From NCBI GenBank assembly GCA_963841945.1, contig CAWJFC010000005.1:248001-312000 (forward strand): a DNA stretch of 64,000 nt, written 5' to 3'. The notes below the pieces were generated by a model. The model was not told the DNA's origin, did not search any database, and worked only from the letters and a program-made list of their open reading frames with translations. Below are positions 16,298-24,438 of the stretch, one piece after another. The position numbers were made by a program, and so were the translations under genes. The number at the start of each line of letters is the position of its first letter. Position 1 is the first letter of the stretch. This stretch comes from Acidiflorens sp963841945. Its GTDB lineage: Bacteria > Acidobacteriota > Terriglobia > Terriglobales > Acidobacteriaceae.

Positions 16298-16957
16298 TTA
16301 GATCCTAAACTTCTTCTTCACCAACTCCATAATAGCCGCATGCGTCTGCTGCGGCGTGCCTCGCGCGTTCACGATCTGCACCCGGTGCGGCTCTCGGTGC
16401 GCGATCGCCAGGTAGCCGTTGCGCACCCGCCCAAAAAATGCTCGGCTCTCCTGTTCGAAACGATTTTCGTCTTTGTCCGGACGGGCGGCTTTGTGCCGGC
16501 GGTTCCGGCGGCGCGCTCGCTCCACGCTGAACGCCACTTCATTGTCGAGCAGGATAGTCAGGTCCGGTTGCAGGCCGCCGCACAAAATCTCATGCAGCGT
16601 GAGCACCGGCTTCGAGCCCAGCTTGCGTCCTCCCCCCTGATACGCCTCGGTCGAATCGGTAAAGCGATCGCACAGCACCACGCGCCCTTCCGCGAGTGCC
16701 GGCAGAATGATCTGATGAATATGTTGCGCGCGCGAGGCGAACATCAGCGCCATCTCGGTCATCGGCGAGAGGCCTGAGGTTGTCGAATGCAGGATCACCT
16801 CGCGAATTTTTTCACCGGCTGAGGTGCCTCCGGGCTCGCGCGTCACCGTGACCGGCAAGCCGCGCGCGCGCAGCGTGCGCGCCAGTTTCTCGATCTGCGT
16901 GCTCTTGCCGCTACCGTCCAGACCTTCAAAAGTAATAAATTTTCCGCGCGCCGCCAC
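16298..16957 (-). CDS. tmk: Thymidylate kinase
   Basis: Phosphorylates dTMP to dTDP. The 219 residues have the P-loop GLDGSGKSTQ at 12-21, the substrate loop TREPGGTSAGEKIRE, the DRFTDSTEAYQGGG motif and the lid region RARRRNRRHKAARPDKDENRFE, slightly longer than usual. It sits upstream of holB on the same strand, separated by repeats. Confidence 0.95.
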   Translation of the reverse strand: MAARGKFITFEGLDGSGKSTQIEKLARTLRARGLPVTVTREPGGTSAGEKIREVILHSTTSGLSPMTEMALMFASRAQHIHQIILPALAEGRVVLCDRFTDSTEAYQGGGRKLGSKPVLTLHEILCGGLQPDLTILLDNEVAFSVERARRRNRRHKAARPDKDENRFEQESRAFFGRVRNGYLAIAHREPHRVQIVNARGTPQQTHAAIMELVKKKFRI

Positions 16958-17074
16958 TTCGGGATGATAGCAGGAGGAATTGAGGACGGAAAAAGTAGAT
17001 CGTAGGATGGCAACGAAGACGCGGCAGGCAGCGTCTCTACGATGAGACGTTTGGCGGTGACCGGTGACCGGAAC

Positions 17075-17878
17075 CTAGGAGGCGATGATCTCTTCGTCGT
17101 CGAGAACTTCTGTCGCCGCCCCGACCGCCTCCTCTTCCACGCCCAAGTCCTCCTGCATGAAGCTCAATACCTCCTGCGGAATCGGCGCGCTCCAAACCGG
17201 CGCGAAGGACTGCCGATGCAGAGGAGACGGACCGTGCTCGCGCAGCGCGGCCAGATGGCGCGGCGTGCTGTAGCCTTTGTTTGACGCGAGCCCGTAGATG
17301 GGAAAGATAGGATCCCACGCCGAGATCATGCGGTCCCGTTCAACTTTCGCGATGATGGAAGCGGCCGCAATCGAAACCGAGAGCGCATCGCCGTGAATAA
17401 TCGCGCGCTGCGGGATAGCGCAATTAAGCTTCATGGCATCGATGAGCAGATAGCCCGCCGCCGGCGTCAACTGGTCGACCGCCCGCTGCATAGCCAGTCG
17501 TGACGCGTGATAAATGTTGATCTGGTCGATGCGGGCCGAGTCGACGGCAGCAATGGCCCAGGCGATGGCGCGTTCGCGAATACGTTCGGCTAGTTGCTCG
17601 CGACGCTCCGCAGGCAGAAGCTTCGAGTCGCGCAGGCCGCGAATGCGGTCCTCGGGATCGAGAATCACCGCCGCAGCCACGACTGGACCAAACAGAGAAC
17701 CGCGCCCCACTTCATCGACGCCCGCCACCAGCGTCGCGCCTGTCTCCCAGGCCAGCTTTTCGAATTTCAGCGTACAGCGCAGCGTCTTCAACAAGCGCAA
17801 CTTCGCCGCCGCCAGCGAGATGCCTTCAGCACTTGCGATTTGAGAAATGCGCCCGGATTTGCGCTTGGATTTCGGCAC
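17075..17878 (-). CDS. rnhB: Ribonuclease HII
   Basis: Cleaves RNA in RNA/DNA hybrids and single ribonucleotides in DNA. The catalytic signature GVDEVGRG lies at 53-60, later acidic residues include LRDSKLLPAERR, LLIDAMKL, and HGDALSVSIAAASIIAKVERDR. At 267 residues it is longer than the typical ~200 because of a basic 50-residue N-terminal extension and an acidic tail (EEEAVGAATEVLDDEEI). The rplS-rnhB adjacency is widely conserved. Confidence 0.95.
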   Translation of the reverse strand: MPKSKRKSGRISQIASAEGISLAAAKLRLLKTLRCTLKFEKLAWETGATLVAGVDEVGRGSLFGPVVAAAVILDPEDRIRGLRDSKLLPAERREQLAERIRERAIAWAIAAVDSARIDQINIYHASRLAMQRAVDQLTPAAGYLLIDAMKLNCAIPQRAIIHGDALSVSIAAASIIAKVERDRMISAWDPIFPIYGLASNKGYSTPRHLAALREHGPSPLHRQSFAPVWSAPIPQEVLSFMQEDLGVEEEAVGAATEVLDDEEIIAS

Positions 17879-18029
17879 TGATGCTCTTCAGCATCTTCGC
17901 CGACTAAGCCACAAGACACAAGCGGGGATCACGTGGAAATGCTGTGGACAGACGAGGACGCGGGACTTGGCGCGTTCGAGCATGGTTGCGGCGATCCGCC
18001 GTCAACCCTCGATCGTGCCTTGATGGTGC

Positions 18030-18066
18030 CCCAGGTTCGCGCGCGTTTTGTGCGCGCTAACCTGGG
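18030..18066. repeat. Large perfect-type inverted repeat between rplS and rnhB
   Basis: Arms 18030-18044 and 18052-18066 are 15 bases each with one mismatch (cccaggtt.gcgcgc against gcgcgc.aacctggg), loop gttttgt. No T-run follows on either strand, so it is not a typical intrinsic terminator. It may be an mRNA processing or stabilising hairpin. Confidence 0.75.
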
Positions 18067-18081
18067 TTCACGAATCGACTA

Positions 18082-18426
18082 CTACTCGACTTCCTTCAGA
18101 CGAGCGGCCTTGCCTCGCAGATTGCGCAGATAGTAAAGCTTGGCGCGGCGAACCTTGGCGCTCCGCACCAGTTCGACTTTGTCGATCACCTTCGAATCGA
18201 CCGGGAAGATGCGCTCCACACCCTGTCCAAAGCTCATCTTGCGCACAGTGAAGCTGGGCTGAGCGCCGCGGCTGCGGGCGATAACTACGCCTTCAAAGGC
18301 CTGCAGTCGCTCTTTTTCGCCTTCGCGAATCTTGACTTGCACGCGAATGGTGTCTCCGGGGCCGAACTTCGGCAGATCGGTGCGCCGCGTCTTGGCCAGC
18401 AATTTTTCGATAATTTGATTCCGCAT
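18082..18426 (-). CDS. rplS: Ribosomal protein L19
   Basis: A 114-residue large-subunit protein starting MRNQIIEKLLAKTRR, with FGPGDTIRVQVKIREGEKERLQ, AFEGVVIARS, SFTVRKMSFGQGVERIFPVDS and the C-terminal RRAKLYYLRNLRGKAARLKE. The ATG at 18426 is preceded by GAGG (agaggaaccattatg), so it can be translated independently. Upstream the reading frame remains open into trmD, so the raw sequence predicts a TrmD-L19 fusion. Confidence 0.95.
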   Translation of the reverse strand: MRNQIIEKLLAKTRRTDLPKFGPGDTIRVQVKIREGEKERLQAFEGVVIARSRGAQPSFTVRKMSFGQGVERIFPVDSKVIDKVELVRSAKVRRAKLYYLRNLRGKAARLKEVE

Positions 18427-19350
18427 AATGGTTCCTCTTCCAGTTCTCAGTTCCCAGTTCTTAGTTCTCAGTGCCCCCGGTCTTCTCGACACAGAAATCC
18501 CGGAGACGGGAACTTGAAGCTCATTTCTAATTTCGTCCAACAACGCCTTGTCTTCCCGGCTCAGCGTCACCTGCTCCAGCAGATCCGGCCGGTTGCGCAA
18601 AGTCTTGGCCAGCGCCCTCTTGCGGCGCCAGCGCCTGATCTCTTCATGGTTCCCATTCACCAGCACCTCGGGAACCGCCATGCCGCGAAATTCCGCGGGC
18701 CGCGTGTAATGCGGATAATCGAGCAATCCGCCCGACACGCAGGTCGAACTTGGCGCGTCGTTTGCCCCACGCTCGCTCTGCTCCACGTTCACGCCCGCCG
18801 TAAACGACTCCTGCCGCGTCGACGCTTTGTTGCCAACCGCCCCCGGAATCAGCCGCGTGACCGTATCAACAATCACCGCCGCACCCAGTTCGCCGCCGCT
18901 CAGCACATAATCGCCGATCGAAACTTCACGATCCGCCAGGTGCTCGCTAATGCGCTCATCCACGCCCTCGTAACGGCCGCAGATCAGAACGATTCGCTCG
19001 AGCCTTGCCAACTCCGCCGCCAGGGCCTGATCGAGCTTGCGTCCCTGCGCGGACAGCAAAATCACCGACTCTCGTTCGCTACCAGAGCCTTGTGCCGCAA
19101 CTCGCTCCGCGCTCGCCGTCAATCCGCCCAGCGATTCTAAACATTCAAAGATCGGTTCCGGCTTGAGCACCATGCCCTCGCCGCCGCCAAACGGGCGGTC
19201 ATCCACGGTGCGGTGCTTGTCTTTCGTAAAATCCCGCAGATCGTGAATGCTTATTTCCACCAGGCCCAATTCTCGCGCCCGGCGGATAATTCCGTAATCC
19301 AGCGGCCCGCGAAAAAAATCAGGAAAGATCGTGAGAATGTCGATCTTCAT
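18427..19350 (-). CDS. trmD: tRNA (guanine37-N1)-methyltransferase, no stop before rplS
   Basis: Methylates G37 of tRNA using S-adenosylmethionine. Motifs: MKIDILTIFPDFFRGPLDYGI, DDRPFGGGEGMVLKPEP, the knot region ICGRYEGVDERI and IGDYVLSGGELGA. Two low-complexity insertions are unusual: about 17 residues after ECLESLGGL, and about 25 residues before GLLDYPHYTRP. After the C-terminal helices (LSREDKALLDEIRNELQ) the frame runs on through a heptamer repeat (linker ALRTKNWELRTGRGTI) into rplS. Losing or gaining one base in the GGGGG run at about 18475-18480 would create a stop within a few codons, so the fusion may be a homopolymer error. Confidence 0.92.
18441..18475. repeat. Heptamer tandem repeat (CAGTTCT type) between trmD and rplS
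   Basis: Units cagttct, cagttcc, cagttct, tagttct, cagtgcc. In this sequence it is translated as a linker joining TrmD to L19. Confidence 0.85.
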
Positions 19351-19360
19351 CGCGGAAAAC

Positions 19361-19388
19361 CGTTGTTGATTGTTCGTCGCTCGTCATT
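19361..19388. repeat. Heptamer tandem repeat (CGTCATT type)
   Basis: Units cgttgtt, gattgtt, cgtcgct, cgtcatt immediately upstream of the trmD start. Confidence 0.6.
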
Positions 19389-19431
19389 AGGCAAATCCCT
19401 CGCCTCCAAACATCAATCGCGAACCATCAAC

Positions 19432-19466
19432 GAGTAACGACTAACGACCGACGACTAACGACCCTT
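19432..19466. repeat. Heptamer tandem repeat (GACTAAC type)
   Basis: Units gagtaac, gactaac, gaccgac, gactaac, gaccctt. The stop codon and last two codons of rimM lie inside the array. Confidence 0.85.
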
Positions 19467-20000
19467 TCCCTTCTTCACCGGCGCGTTCACTTCCAGCAAG
19501 CCTTCCGGCAACCGCATCCGCACCTGCTTGCCCTCAATGTCCACCTTTTCCAGATACGCTTCGGCGAATGGAATCTCGTACGGCAATTTCGCCCCGCCCG
19601 TCTGAGACTCGGCCTGCCTTTCGCCTCTTACCACCAGCAGCGGCGCTTCACCCGCGCCGAATACCACGTCTACAATCTCGCCAATCTCCCGGCCGCTATC
19701 GAGCACCGTGCAGCCGACCAGGTCACTCAAGAACGTCCAGCCCGGCTCCAGTTCAGCGCGATCGCTCCGCGGAACCTGTAACTCAGCGCCCTTCAGCGCC
19801 TCCGCTTCGTCCATCGTTTCCACACCGGCAAACTTCAACACCAGCCAGCTCTTATGCGGCCACAGTTCTTCAATCCTTACTTCGCGCCGCTCGCCATTCT
19901 TCAGCTGCGCCCAGAGCTGCATGTCTTGCTTAAAGCGATTCGGAACATCGGTGTGCAACTCAACCGCAACTTCTCCGTGGCGTCCCTGCGTTTTGATCAC
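19455..20000 (-). CDS. rimM: Ribosome maturation factor RimM
   Basis: A 30S assembly factor that binds S19. The visible protein starts VIKTQGRHGEVAVELHTDVPNRF (usual RimM N-terminus G.HG...V) and contains the PRC-barrel part LEPGWTFLSDLVGCTV and LPYEIPFAEAYLEKVDIEGKQVRM. A GTG at 20000 gives 181 residues. The frame is open further upstream (encoding EWITLAF directly before it, which looks like genuine RimM sequence) up to the khpA stop, but no standard start codon is evident there. The true start may be non-canonical or overlap khpA. The C-terminus GKGR ends inside a heptamer repeat. Confidence 0.9.
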   Translation of the reverse strand: MIKTQGRHGEVAVELHTDVPNRFKQDMQLWAQLKNGERREVRIEELWPHKSWLVLKFAGVETMDEAEALKGAELQVPRSDRAELEPGWTFLSDLVGCTVLDSGREIGEIVDVVFGAGEAPLLVVRGERQAESQTGGAKLPYEIPFAEAYLEKVDIEGKQVRMRLPEGLLEVNAPVKKGKGR

Positions 20001-20041
20001 GAACGCCAGCGTGATCCACTCGCCGCTCGCCTGCTGCGCCG

Positions 20042-20293
20042 CTATTCGAGAATCTCCAGCGCGTAACGCGTATCGTTCTTCGTGCCCGCTGCCGCCAGGA
20101 TCGTCCGCAATGCGCGCGCGATCCGCCCGGAGCGTCCAATCACCTTGCCCACCTCGGCCTCGGCCACTTCGAGTTCAATCACCGTTTCGTCGCCATCTTC
20201 GTATTCGTCGATGAAAACCGCGGCTTTATCCTCGACCAGCGCCTTCGCAAGGTGCTCGATCAGGGCGCGCGCGTTGGCAGTCTGCTCAGTCAT
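20042..20293 (-). CDS. khpA: KH-domain RNA-binding protein KhpA
   Basis: An 83-residue single KH domain protein beginning MTEQTANARALIEHLAKALV. The KH signature EVGKVIGRSGRIARALRTIL contains the GxxG-type loop. It lies between rpsP and rimM, the conserved position for khpA (YlqC). In Gram-positives KhpA partners with KhpB to bind many RNAs. The role here is inferred. Confidence 0.92.
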   Translation of the reverse strand: MTEQTANARALIEHLAKALVEDKAAVFIDEYEDGDETVIELEVAEAEVGKVIGRSGRIARALRTILAAAGTKNDTRYALEILE

Positions 20294-20340
20294 GGAGGGG
20301 CTCCAAAATCGGTTTGTTCTTCCGCAAACCCGCACCGACG

Positions 20341-20372
20341 TTGTCATTCCGAGCGGAGCGAGGAATCTGTAG
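20341..20372. repeat. Dispersed GTCATTCCGAGCGGAGCGAGGAATCT repeat
   Basis: A copy of the widespread intergenic motif with the internal palindrome attccgagcg...gcgaggaat. A related, more diverged copy (gtcatcctgagcg... ggatccc) lies at 32158-32211. Confidence 0.7.
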
Positions 20373-20390
20373 TTTGGTAGTGACTGATGG

Positions 20391-20648
20391 TTACGCAGTC
20401 GCGGCGGGGACAGGAGCGGCAGCGGCCGGCATCGCCAGCAACTTCGTCATCCGCTCGGAGCACTTGGCGCCCTTGGAAACCCAATACGAAATGCGCTCGC
20501 GCTTCAAATCAACGGTTGCAGGATTCGTCCGCGGATTATATGTGCCCACCACTTCCACCGGACGCCCATTGCGCGCCCGTTCCTTCTCGATCACCACTAC
20601 GCGATAATACGGTTGTTTGCGCGCACCAAAGCGCGCCAGACGGATCAT
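20391..20648 (-). CDS. rpsP: Ribosomal protein S16
   Basis: An 85-residue small-subunit protein: MIRLARFGARKQPYYRVVVIEKE, RNGRPVEVVGTYNPRTNP, LKRERISYWVSKGAKCSERM, then an Ala/Pro-rich tail. The ATG at 20648 is preferred; a GTG two codons earlier is possible. First gene of the rpsP-khpA-rimM-trmD-rplS-rnhB series here, with its own promoter-like sequence upstream. Confidence 0.95.
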   Translation of the reverse strand: MIRLARFGARKQPYYRVVVIEKERARNGRPVEVVGTYNPRTNPATVDLKRERISYWVSKGAKCSERMTKLLAMPAAAAPVPAATA

Positions 20649-20707
20649 TAACACTCGTTTCGTTTCCTTTGTTCCGGATGAGTCCGGCAGGGTTGAGACA
20701 AACCATT

Positions 20708-20736
20708 ATTATGCCGGAGCTTAGCGCTTTAAGCAA
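20708..20736 (-). promoter_or_regulatory. Sigma-70-like promoter for the rpsP operon
   Basis: On the - strand TTGCTT (20731-20736) and CATAAT (20708-20713) are separated by 17 bases, about 60 bases before the S16 start. The -10 box has five of six consensus bases. Confidence 0.5.
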
Positions 20737-20756
20737 GGATGGCACAGTTTTCTCCA

Positions 20757-20779
20757 TGACTCTGTGCCTCCGTGGTCAA
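20757..20779. repeat. Dispersed CACGGAGGCACAGAG repeat (minus orientation)
   Basis: tgactctgtgcctccgtggtc, member of the short-period CACGGAGA family. Confidence 0.6.
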
Positions 20780-20873
20780 ACCGCCCGTCCTCACGCTCTC
20801 TTTCTATGAATCGCCTGCCCGCTCGCCGCAATCTAGTAAGTATCGATAAGAAGAAAGGAAATCCATCCATCTT

Positions 20874-21983
20874 ATGAGTCAAGCAACTCTTACTGCTCCT
20901 GCGCAAAAAACATCCTCAACCGCAAAGTCATTCACTGCCAAGGCCTTCGGCGCCAAAAGCGCGACATCTCCTCTTTCCGCAACCTCCATCCAGCGGCGCA
21001 CGCCCGGTCCGCAGGATATTCAAATCGAAATCCTCTATTGCGGCGTCTGCCATTCCGATCTCCATCAGGTTCGCAACGAGTGGGAAAGCATGATGCCGAC
21101 CGTTTATCCCTGTGTCCCGGGCCATGAAATCGTCGGCCGCGTGGTCGCGGTGGGCAGCGGCGTAAAGAAATTCAAGGCGGGTGACATCGCCGGCGTCGGC
21201 TGCATGGTCGATTCCGACCGCACTTGCCCCAACTGCCGAGCTGGCAACGAGCAATTCTGCGACGGCCCGGCCACATTCACCTACAACGCCGAAGACAAGC
21301 ACCTCGGCGGCGTTACTTATGGCGGCTACTCCGACAGCATCGTGGTCGACGAGGCTTTCGCGCTCCGAATCTCGGACAAACTCAATCTCGCCGCGGCCGC
21401 CCCGCTGCTTTGCGCCGGCATCACGACGTACTCGCCGCTGCGCCACTGGAAGGTTGGCAAGGGTCAGAAGGTTGGCATCGTCGGCCTCGGCGGACTGGGA
21501 CACATGGGCGTGAAGTTCGCGCACGCGTTCGGCGCGCACGTAGTGCTCTTCACCACCTCCCCCAACAAAAAGGCGGACGCGCTCAAACTCGGTGCTGACG
21601 AAGTTGTCATCTCGAAGAACGCCGACGAGATGCTGAAACACGCCGGCACCTTCGACTTCATCCTCGATACCGTTTCCGCGGAACACAACGTGGGCGCCTA
21701 TCTCGATCTCTTGAAACTCGACGGAACGCTCACCATGGTGGGCGCATCCCCGACTCCGTTGCCGGTTTCGGTGGGGAGTCTCCTCTTCCGCCGCCGCGCT
21801 CTGGCCGGTTCCATCATCGGCGGAATCCGCGAGACACAGGAGATGCTCGATTTCTGCGCCGAGCACGGCATTACCTGCGACATCGAAATGATTCCGATCC
21901 AGAAAATCAACGAAGCCTACGAACGCCTGCTGAAGAGCGACGTGAAATACCGCTTCGTAATCGATATGGCATCGTTGAAGTAG
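20874..21983 (+). CDS. Zinc-dependent NAD(P) alcohol dehydrogenase (YahK/cinnamyl-alcohol type)
   Basis: A medium-chain dehydrogenase of 369 residues that interconverts alcohols and aldehydes. The catalytic zinc site is CGVCHSDLHQVRNEW with GHEIVGRVV, the structural zinc cysteines are in CPNCRAGNEQFC, and the Rossmann motif is GLGGLGHMGVKFA. The proximity of GGVTYGGYSDSIVV suggests the YahK/CAD subfamily, with broad aldehyde reduction using NADPH. An N-terminal Ala/Ser/Thr-rich extension of about 25 residues precedes the domain. A good intrinsic terminator follows. It sits between ffh and rpsP, which are normally adjacent. Confidence 0.92.
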   Translation: MSQATLTAPAQKTSSTAKSFTAKAFGAKSATSPLSATSIQRRTPGPQDIQIEILYCGVCHSDLHQVRNEWESMMPTVYPCVPGHEIVGRVVAVGSGVKKFKAGDIAGVGCMVDSDRTCPNCRAGNEQFCDGPATFTYNAEDKHLGGVTYGGYSDSIVVDEAFALRISDKLNLAAAAPLLCAGITTYSPLRHWKVGKGQKVGIVGLGGLGHMGVKFAHAFGAHVVLFTTSPNKKADALKLGADEVVISKNADEMLKHAGTFDFILDTVSAEHNVGAYLDLLKLDGTLTMVGASPTPLPVSVGSLLFRRRALAGSIIGGIRETQEMLDFCAEHGITCDIEMIPIQKINEAYERLLKSDVKYRFVIDMASLK

Positions 21984-22019
21984 GGTTTTCGACTCGCCCT
22001 ATCCAAAAAGAGTGCAGTC

Positions 22020-22047
22020 AGCGCCGGCTCTCTTGCCGGCGCTTTTT
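22020..22047 (+). terminator. Intrinsic terminator after the alcohol dehydrogenase
   Basis: Stem agcgccggc / gccggcgct with loop tctctt, followed by a T-run on the + strand, 37 bases after the stop. Confidence 0.85.
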
Positions 22048-22054
22048 CTTGCGG

Positions 22055-22763
22055 TTAAGCAGAGTGTTCGAGAATGCTGAGAAGGTCGAGTGGCTCCGGC
22101 CGCTCCGTATAGTCCTCGTTCGCCGAGGCGAACAGAACTGAGCCGTCGCGGTCGACGATGTAAGTCGCGGGGATGGGAAGCTCCCAGCTGCCATTTTCGC
22201 GAACGTCACGGCCATTGATAAACGGAAGGTTGATGAACGTGCTGCGATAGAGCTTTTGTTGTTCGTCGGGGACTTTGTAGACGAGCCCGAATTGGCGGGC
22301 GAGTTCGTTGTGCGCGTCGACTAGCAGCTGGGAACGCGAGCTTGTGCTGGTCGCGCATGAAGAAGGCCTGCTTCTCCGTCTGCGGAGAAATGGCCACGAG
22401 TTGCGCGCCCGCGTCGGTGATCTGCGCAGCGATGTAGTTCATCGCCTCCAGCTGCCCCACGCAGAACGGACACCAGCGCCCGCGAATGAAGCACAGGACC
22501 AGTCGCCCTTTGCTTAGAAGATCTGCGGAAGAAACGCGCTTGCCATCGTGGTCGGAAAGTTCGAAGGGCGGGATGGTCGTAACGCTGGCAAGCGCCAAGG
22601 TTGCAAAACTGTCAGCCTTTAGGGCATCGACGGTGCGCCGATGAATCGCCTGCACCTCGGCCGGCACATACTTGGCGATCGTCTCTTTGCGCTCGGCAAA
22701 AATCTCGCGCAGCGGCCGAAGATCGCTGTACGAGCCCGATTCCTGGAGAGATCGCCATTTCAT
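22055..22763 (-). CDS. Peroxiredoxin-like (AhpC/TSA) protein, frameshifted
   Basis: From MKWRSLQESGSYSDLRPLRE the protein shows the thioredoxin-fold core FELSDHDGKRVSSADLL and the active site FIRGRWCPFCVGQLEAMN, with VAISPQTEKQAFFMRDQHKL. After about residue 143 the homology moves to another frame: LLVDAHNELARQFGLVYKVPDEQQ, STFINLPFINGRDVREN, TYIVDRDGSVLFASANEDYTERPEP, ending LDLLSILEHSA at TAA 22055-22057. One extra base near 22328-22333 accounts for it. The family reduces peroxides through the peroxidatic Cys of the WCPFC motif; in vivo reductant unknown. Confidence 0.8.
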
Positions 22764-22798
22764 GATCGGTCGTTAGTCGCCAGTCGTTAGTCGTCCGC
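22764..22798. repeat. Heptamer tandem repeat (CGTTAGT type)
   Basis: Units gatcggt, cgttagt, cgccagt, cgttagt, cgtccgc, overlapping the region just upstream of the peroxiredoxin start. It is the reverse complement class of GACTAAC. Confidence 0.85.
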
Positions 22799-22871
22799 AC
22801 ACCTTGGGCAAGCGCAGGAGCCGCCTCACCGGAAAGTCGACTATCGGGAATCGCGAACCCACATCGCGAGC

Positions 22872-22913
22872 GGCTAACGACAGGCGACTAACGACAGACG
22901 ACCCACGACAGTT
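22872..22913. repeat. Heptamer tandem repeat (GACTAAC type)
   Basis: Units ggctaac, gacaggc, gactaac, gacagac, gacccac, gacag, directly downstream of the ffh stop. With 22764-22798 it forms an inverted pair. Confidence 0.85.
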
Positions 22914-22916
22914 CTC

Positions 22917-24275
22917 CTACATCCCCGGCAATTTCATCCCCGCCAGCCGACGCGCAAAGCTCGGCTTGCCCATCTGCTTAAACATCTTCTTCATCTGCGC
23001 ATATTGCCGCAGCAGATTATTCACTTCCTGCACCGTCGTCCCGGAGCCACGCGCGATGCGCTTCCGCCGGCTGCCATTGATCGACTCGTGATGGTTCCGC
23101 TCGTAGTTGGTCATCGAGTTGATGATGGCCTCAACCCGGTTGATCTGCTTCTCGTCGACTTTGTCCGCCGCCTTCTGCAAGCCCTGAAACGCGCCAATCG
23201 ACGGCAGCATTCCGACCAGGCTCTGCATCGATCCCATCTTCTTCACCGACCGCAACTGCTCGCGAAAATCTTCCAGCGAGAAGCCGTCGCCGGAGAAGGC
23301 CTTCGTCGCCAGCTCCTGCGCCTTTTTCTTGTCGATCTGCGACTCGGCCTTCTCGATCAGCGACAGGATGTCGCCCATGCCGAGAATGCGCGAGACGATG
23401 CGATCCGGATGAAAGGGTTCGAGCGCATCGTATTTTTCGCCGATGCCAATAAACTTGATCGGCTGCCCCGTGACCTGCCGGATCGAAAGCGCAGCACCGC
23501 CGCGCGCGTCGCCGTCCATCTTCGTTAGCACCACCCCCGTCAGCGTCAGCTTCTTGTGGAACTCGTCCGCCGACTTCACCGCGTCCTGTCCGGTCATCGA
23601 ATCCGCGACGAACAGAATCTCCTGCGGATTCAGCAGCCGCTTCAGCGACTGCATCTCATCCATCAACTGGTCGTCGATGTGCAAACGGCCGGCAGTATCG
23701 ACGATAAGCACGTCGCAGCCGGTGTTGATGGCCTCGCGCCGCGCCTCTTTTGCCAGCCGCTCAACGGTCGCCGTATTCGCCTCGCCCACCTCGCCCTCAT
23801 AAAGATTGGCCTTGATCGCCGCCGCCACAACTTTCAACTGCTCGCGCGCCGCCGGACGATACACGTCCACCGAAACCAGCAGCGGCCGGTGCCCGCCATT
23901 CTTCAGCCAATTGGCGAGTTTCCCTGACGTAGTCGTTTTGCCGGAACCCTGCAATCCCGCCATCAGCACCACTGTCGGCGGCTGCGAGGCGAACTTCAGC
24001 TTGGCGGTATCCTTGCCCAGCGTTTCAACCAACTCGTCGCGGACGATCTTGATCACCTGCTCGCCCGGCGAGAGCGCGGTCATCACTGCCTGCCCGACCG
24101 CCTTTGCCTGAATCCGGTCGATCAGGTCCTTCACGACTTTGAAGTTGACGTCAGCCTCGAGCAGCGCAAGGCGAATCTGTTTCAGCGCCTCGGCAATGTT
24201 CTCTTCGCTGAGAACGGCCTGCCCGCGCAGACTCTTAAACGCTCGTTGGAGCTTCTCTTGTAAGTTCTCAAACAT
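22917..24275 (-). CDS. ffh: Signal recognition particle protein Ffh
   Basis: A 452-residue SRP GTPase for co-translational targeting of membrane proteins. The N domain starts MFENLQEKLQRAFKSLRG, the G1 loop is GLQGSGKTTTSGKLA, followed by DVYRPAAREQL, DTAGRLHIDDQLM and TKMDGDARGGAALSI. The methionine-rich M domain contains RKRIARGSGTTVQEVNNLL, QMKKMFKQMG and the C-terminal KLPGM. No adjacent ftsY or ylxM is visible. Unlike the usual ffh-rpsP order, about 2.2 kb of other genes lie downstream before rpsP. Confidence 0.96.
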   Translation of the reverse strand: MFENLQEKLQRAFKSLRGQAVLSEENIAEALKQIRLALLEADVNFKVVKDLIDRIQAKAVGQAVMTALSPGEQVIKIVRDELVETLGKDTAKLKFASQPPTVVLMAGLQGSGKTTTSGKLANWLKNGGHRPLLVSVDVYRPAAREQLKVVAAAIKANLYEGEVGEANTATVERLAKEARREAINTGCDVLIVDTAGRLHIDDQLMDEMQSLKRLLNPQEILFVADSMTGQDAVKSADEFHKKLTLTGVVLTKMDGDARGGAALSIRQVTGQPIKFIGIGEKYDALEPFHPDRIVSRILGMGDILSLIEKAESQIDKKKAQELATKAFSGDGFSLEDFREQLRSVKKMGSMQSLVGMLPSIGAFQGLQKAADKVDEKQINRVEAIINSMTNYERNHHESINGSRRKRIARGSGTTVQEVNNLLRQYAQMKKMFKQMGKPSFARRLAGMKLPGM

Positions 24276-24438
24276 AGATTCACGACTATTCTAACAGCCG
24301 ATTCCGCACAGCCCCGGCTCACCCTCCCATATCGCCTCGACCTCCAGACCGGCTCTGCACCGGGGCCGCGATTGGCAACTCGAAACCGGCTTCACTTTTC
24401 GACCGGGCGCCCATGCTCCATCGCTTTACAATCAAGCA

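Noticed and set aside
18030..18066. Terminator between rplS and rnhB
   Set aside because: The hairpin is strong but no T-run follows on either strand.
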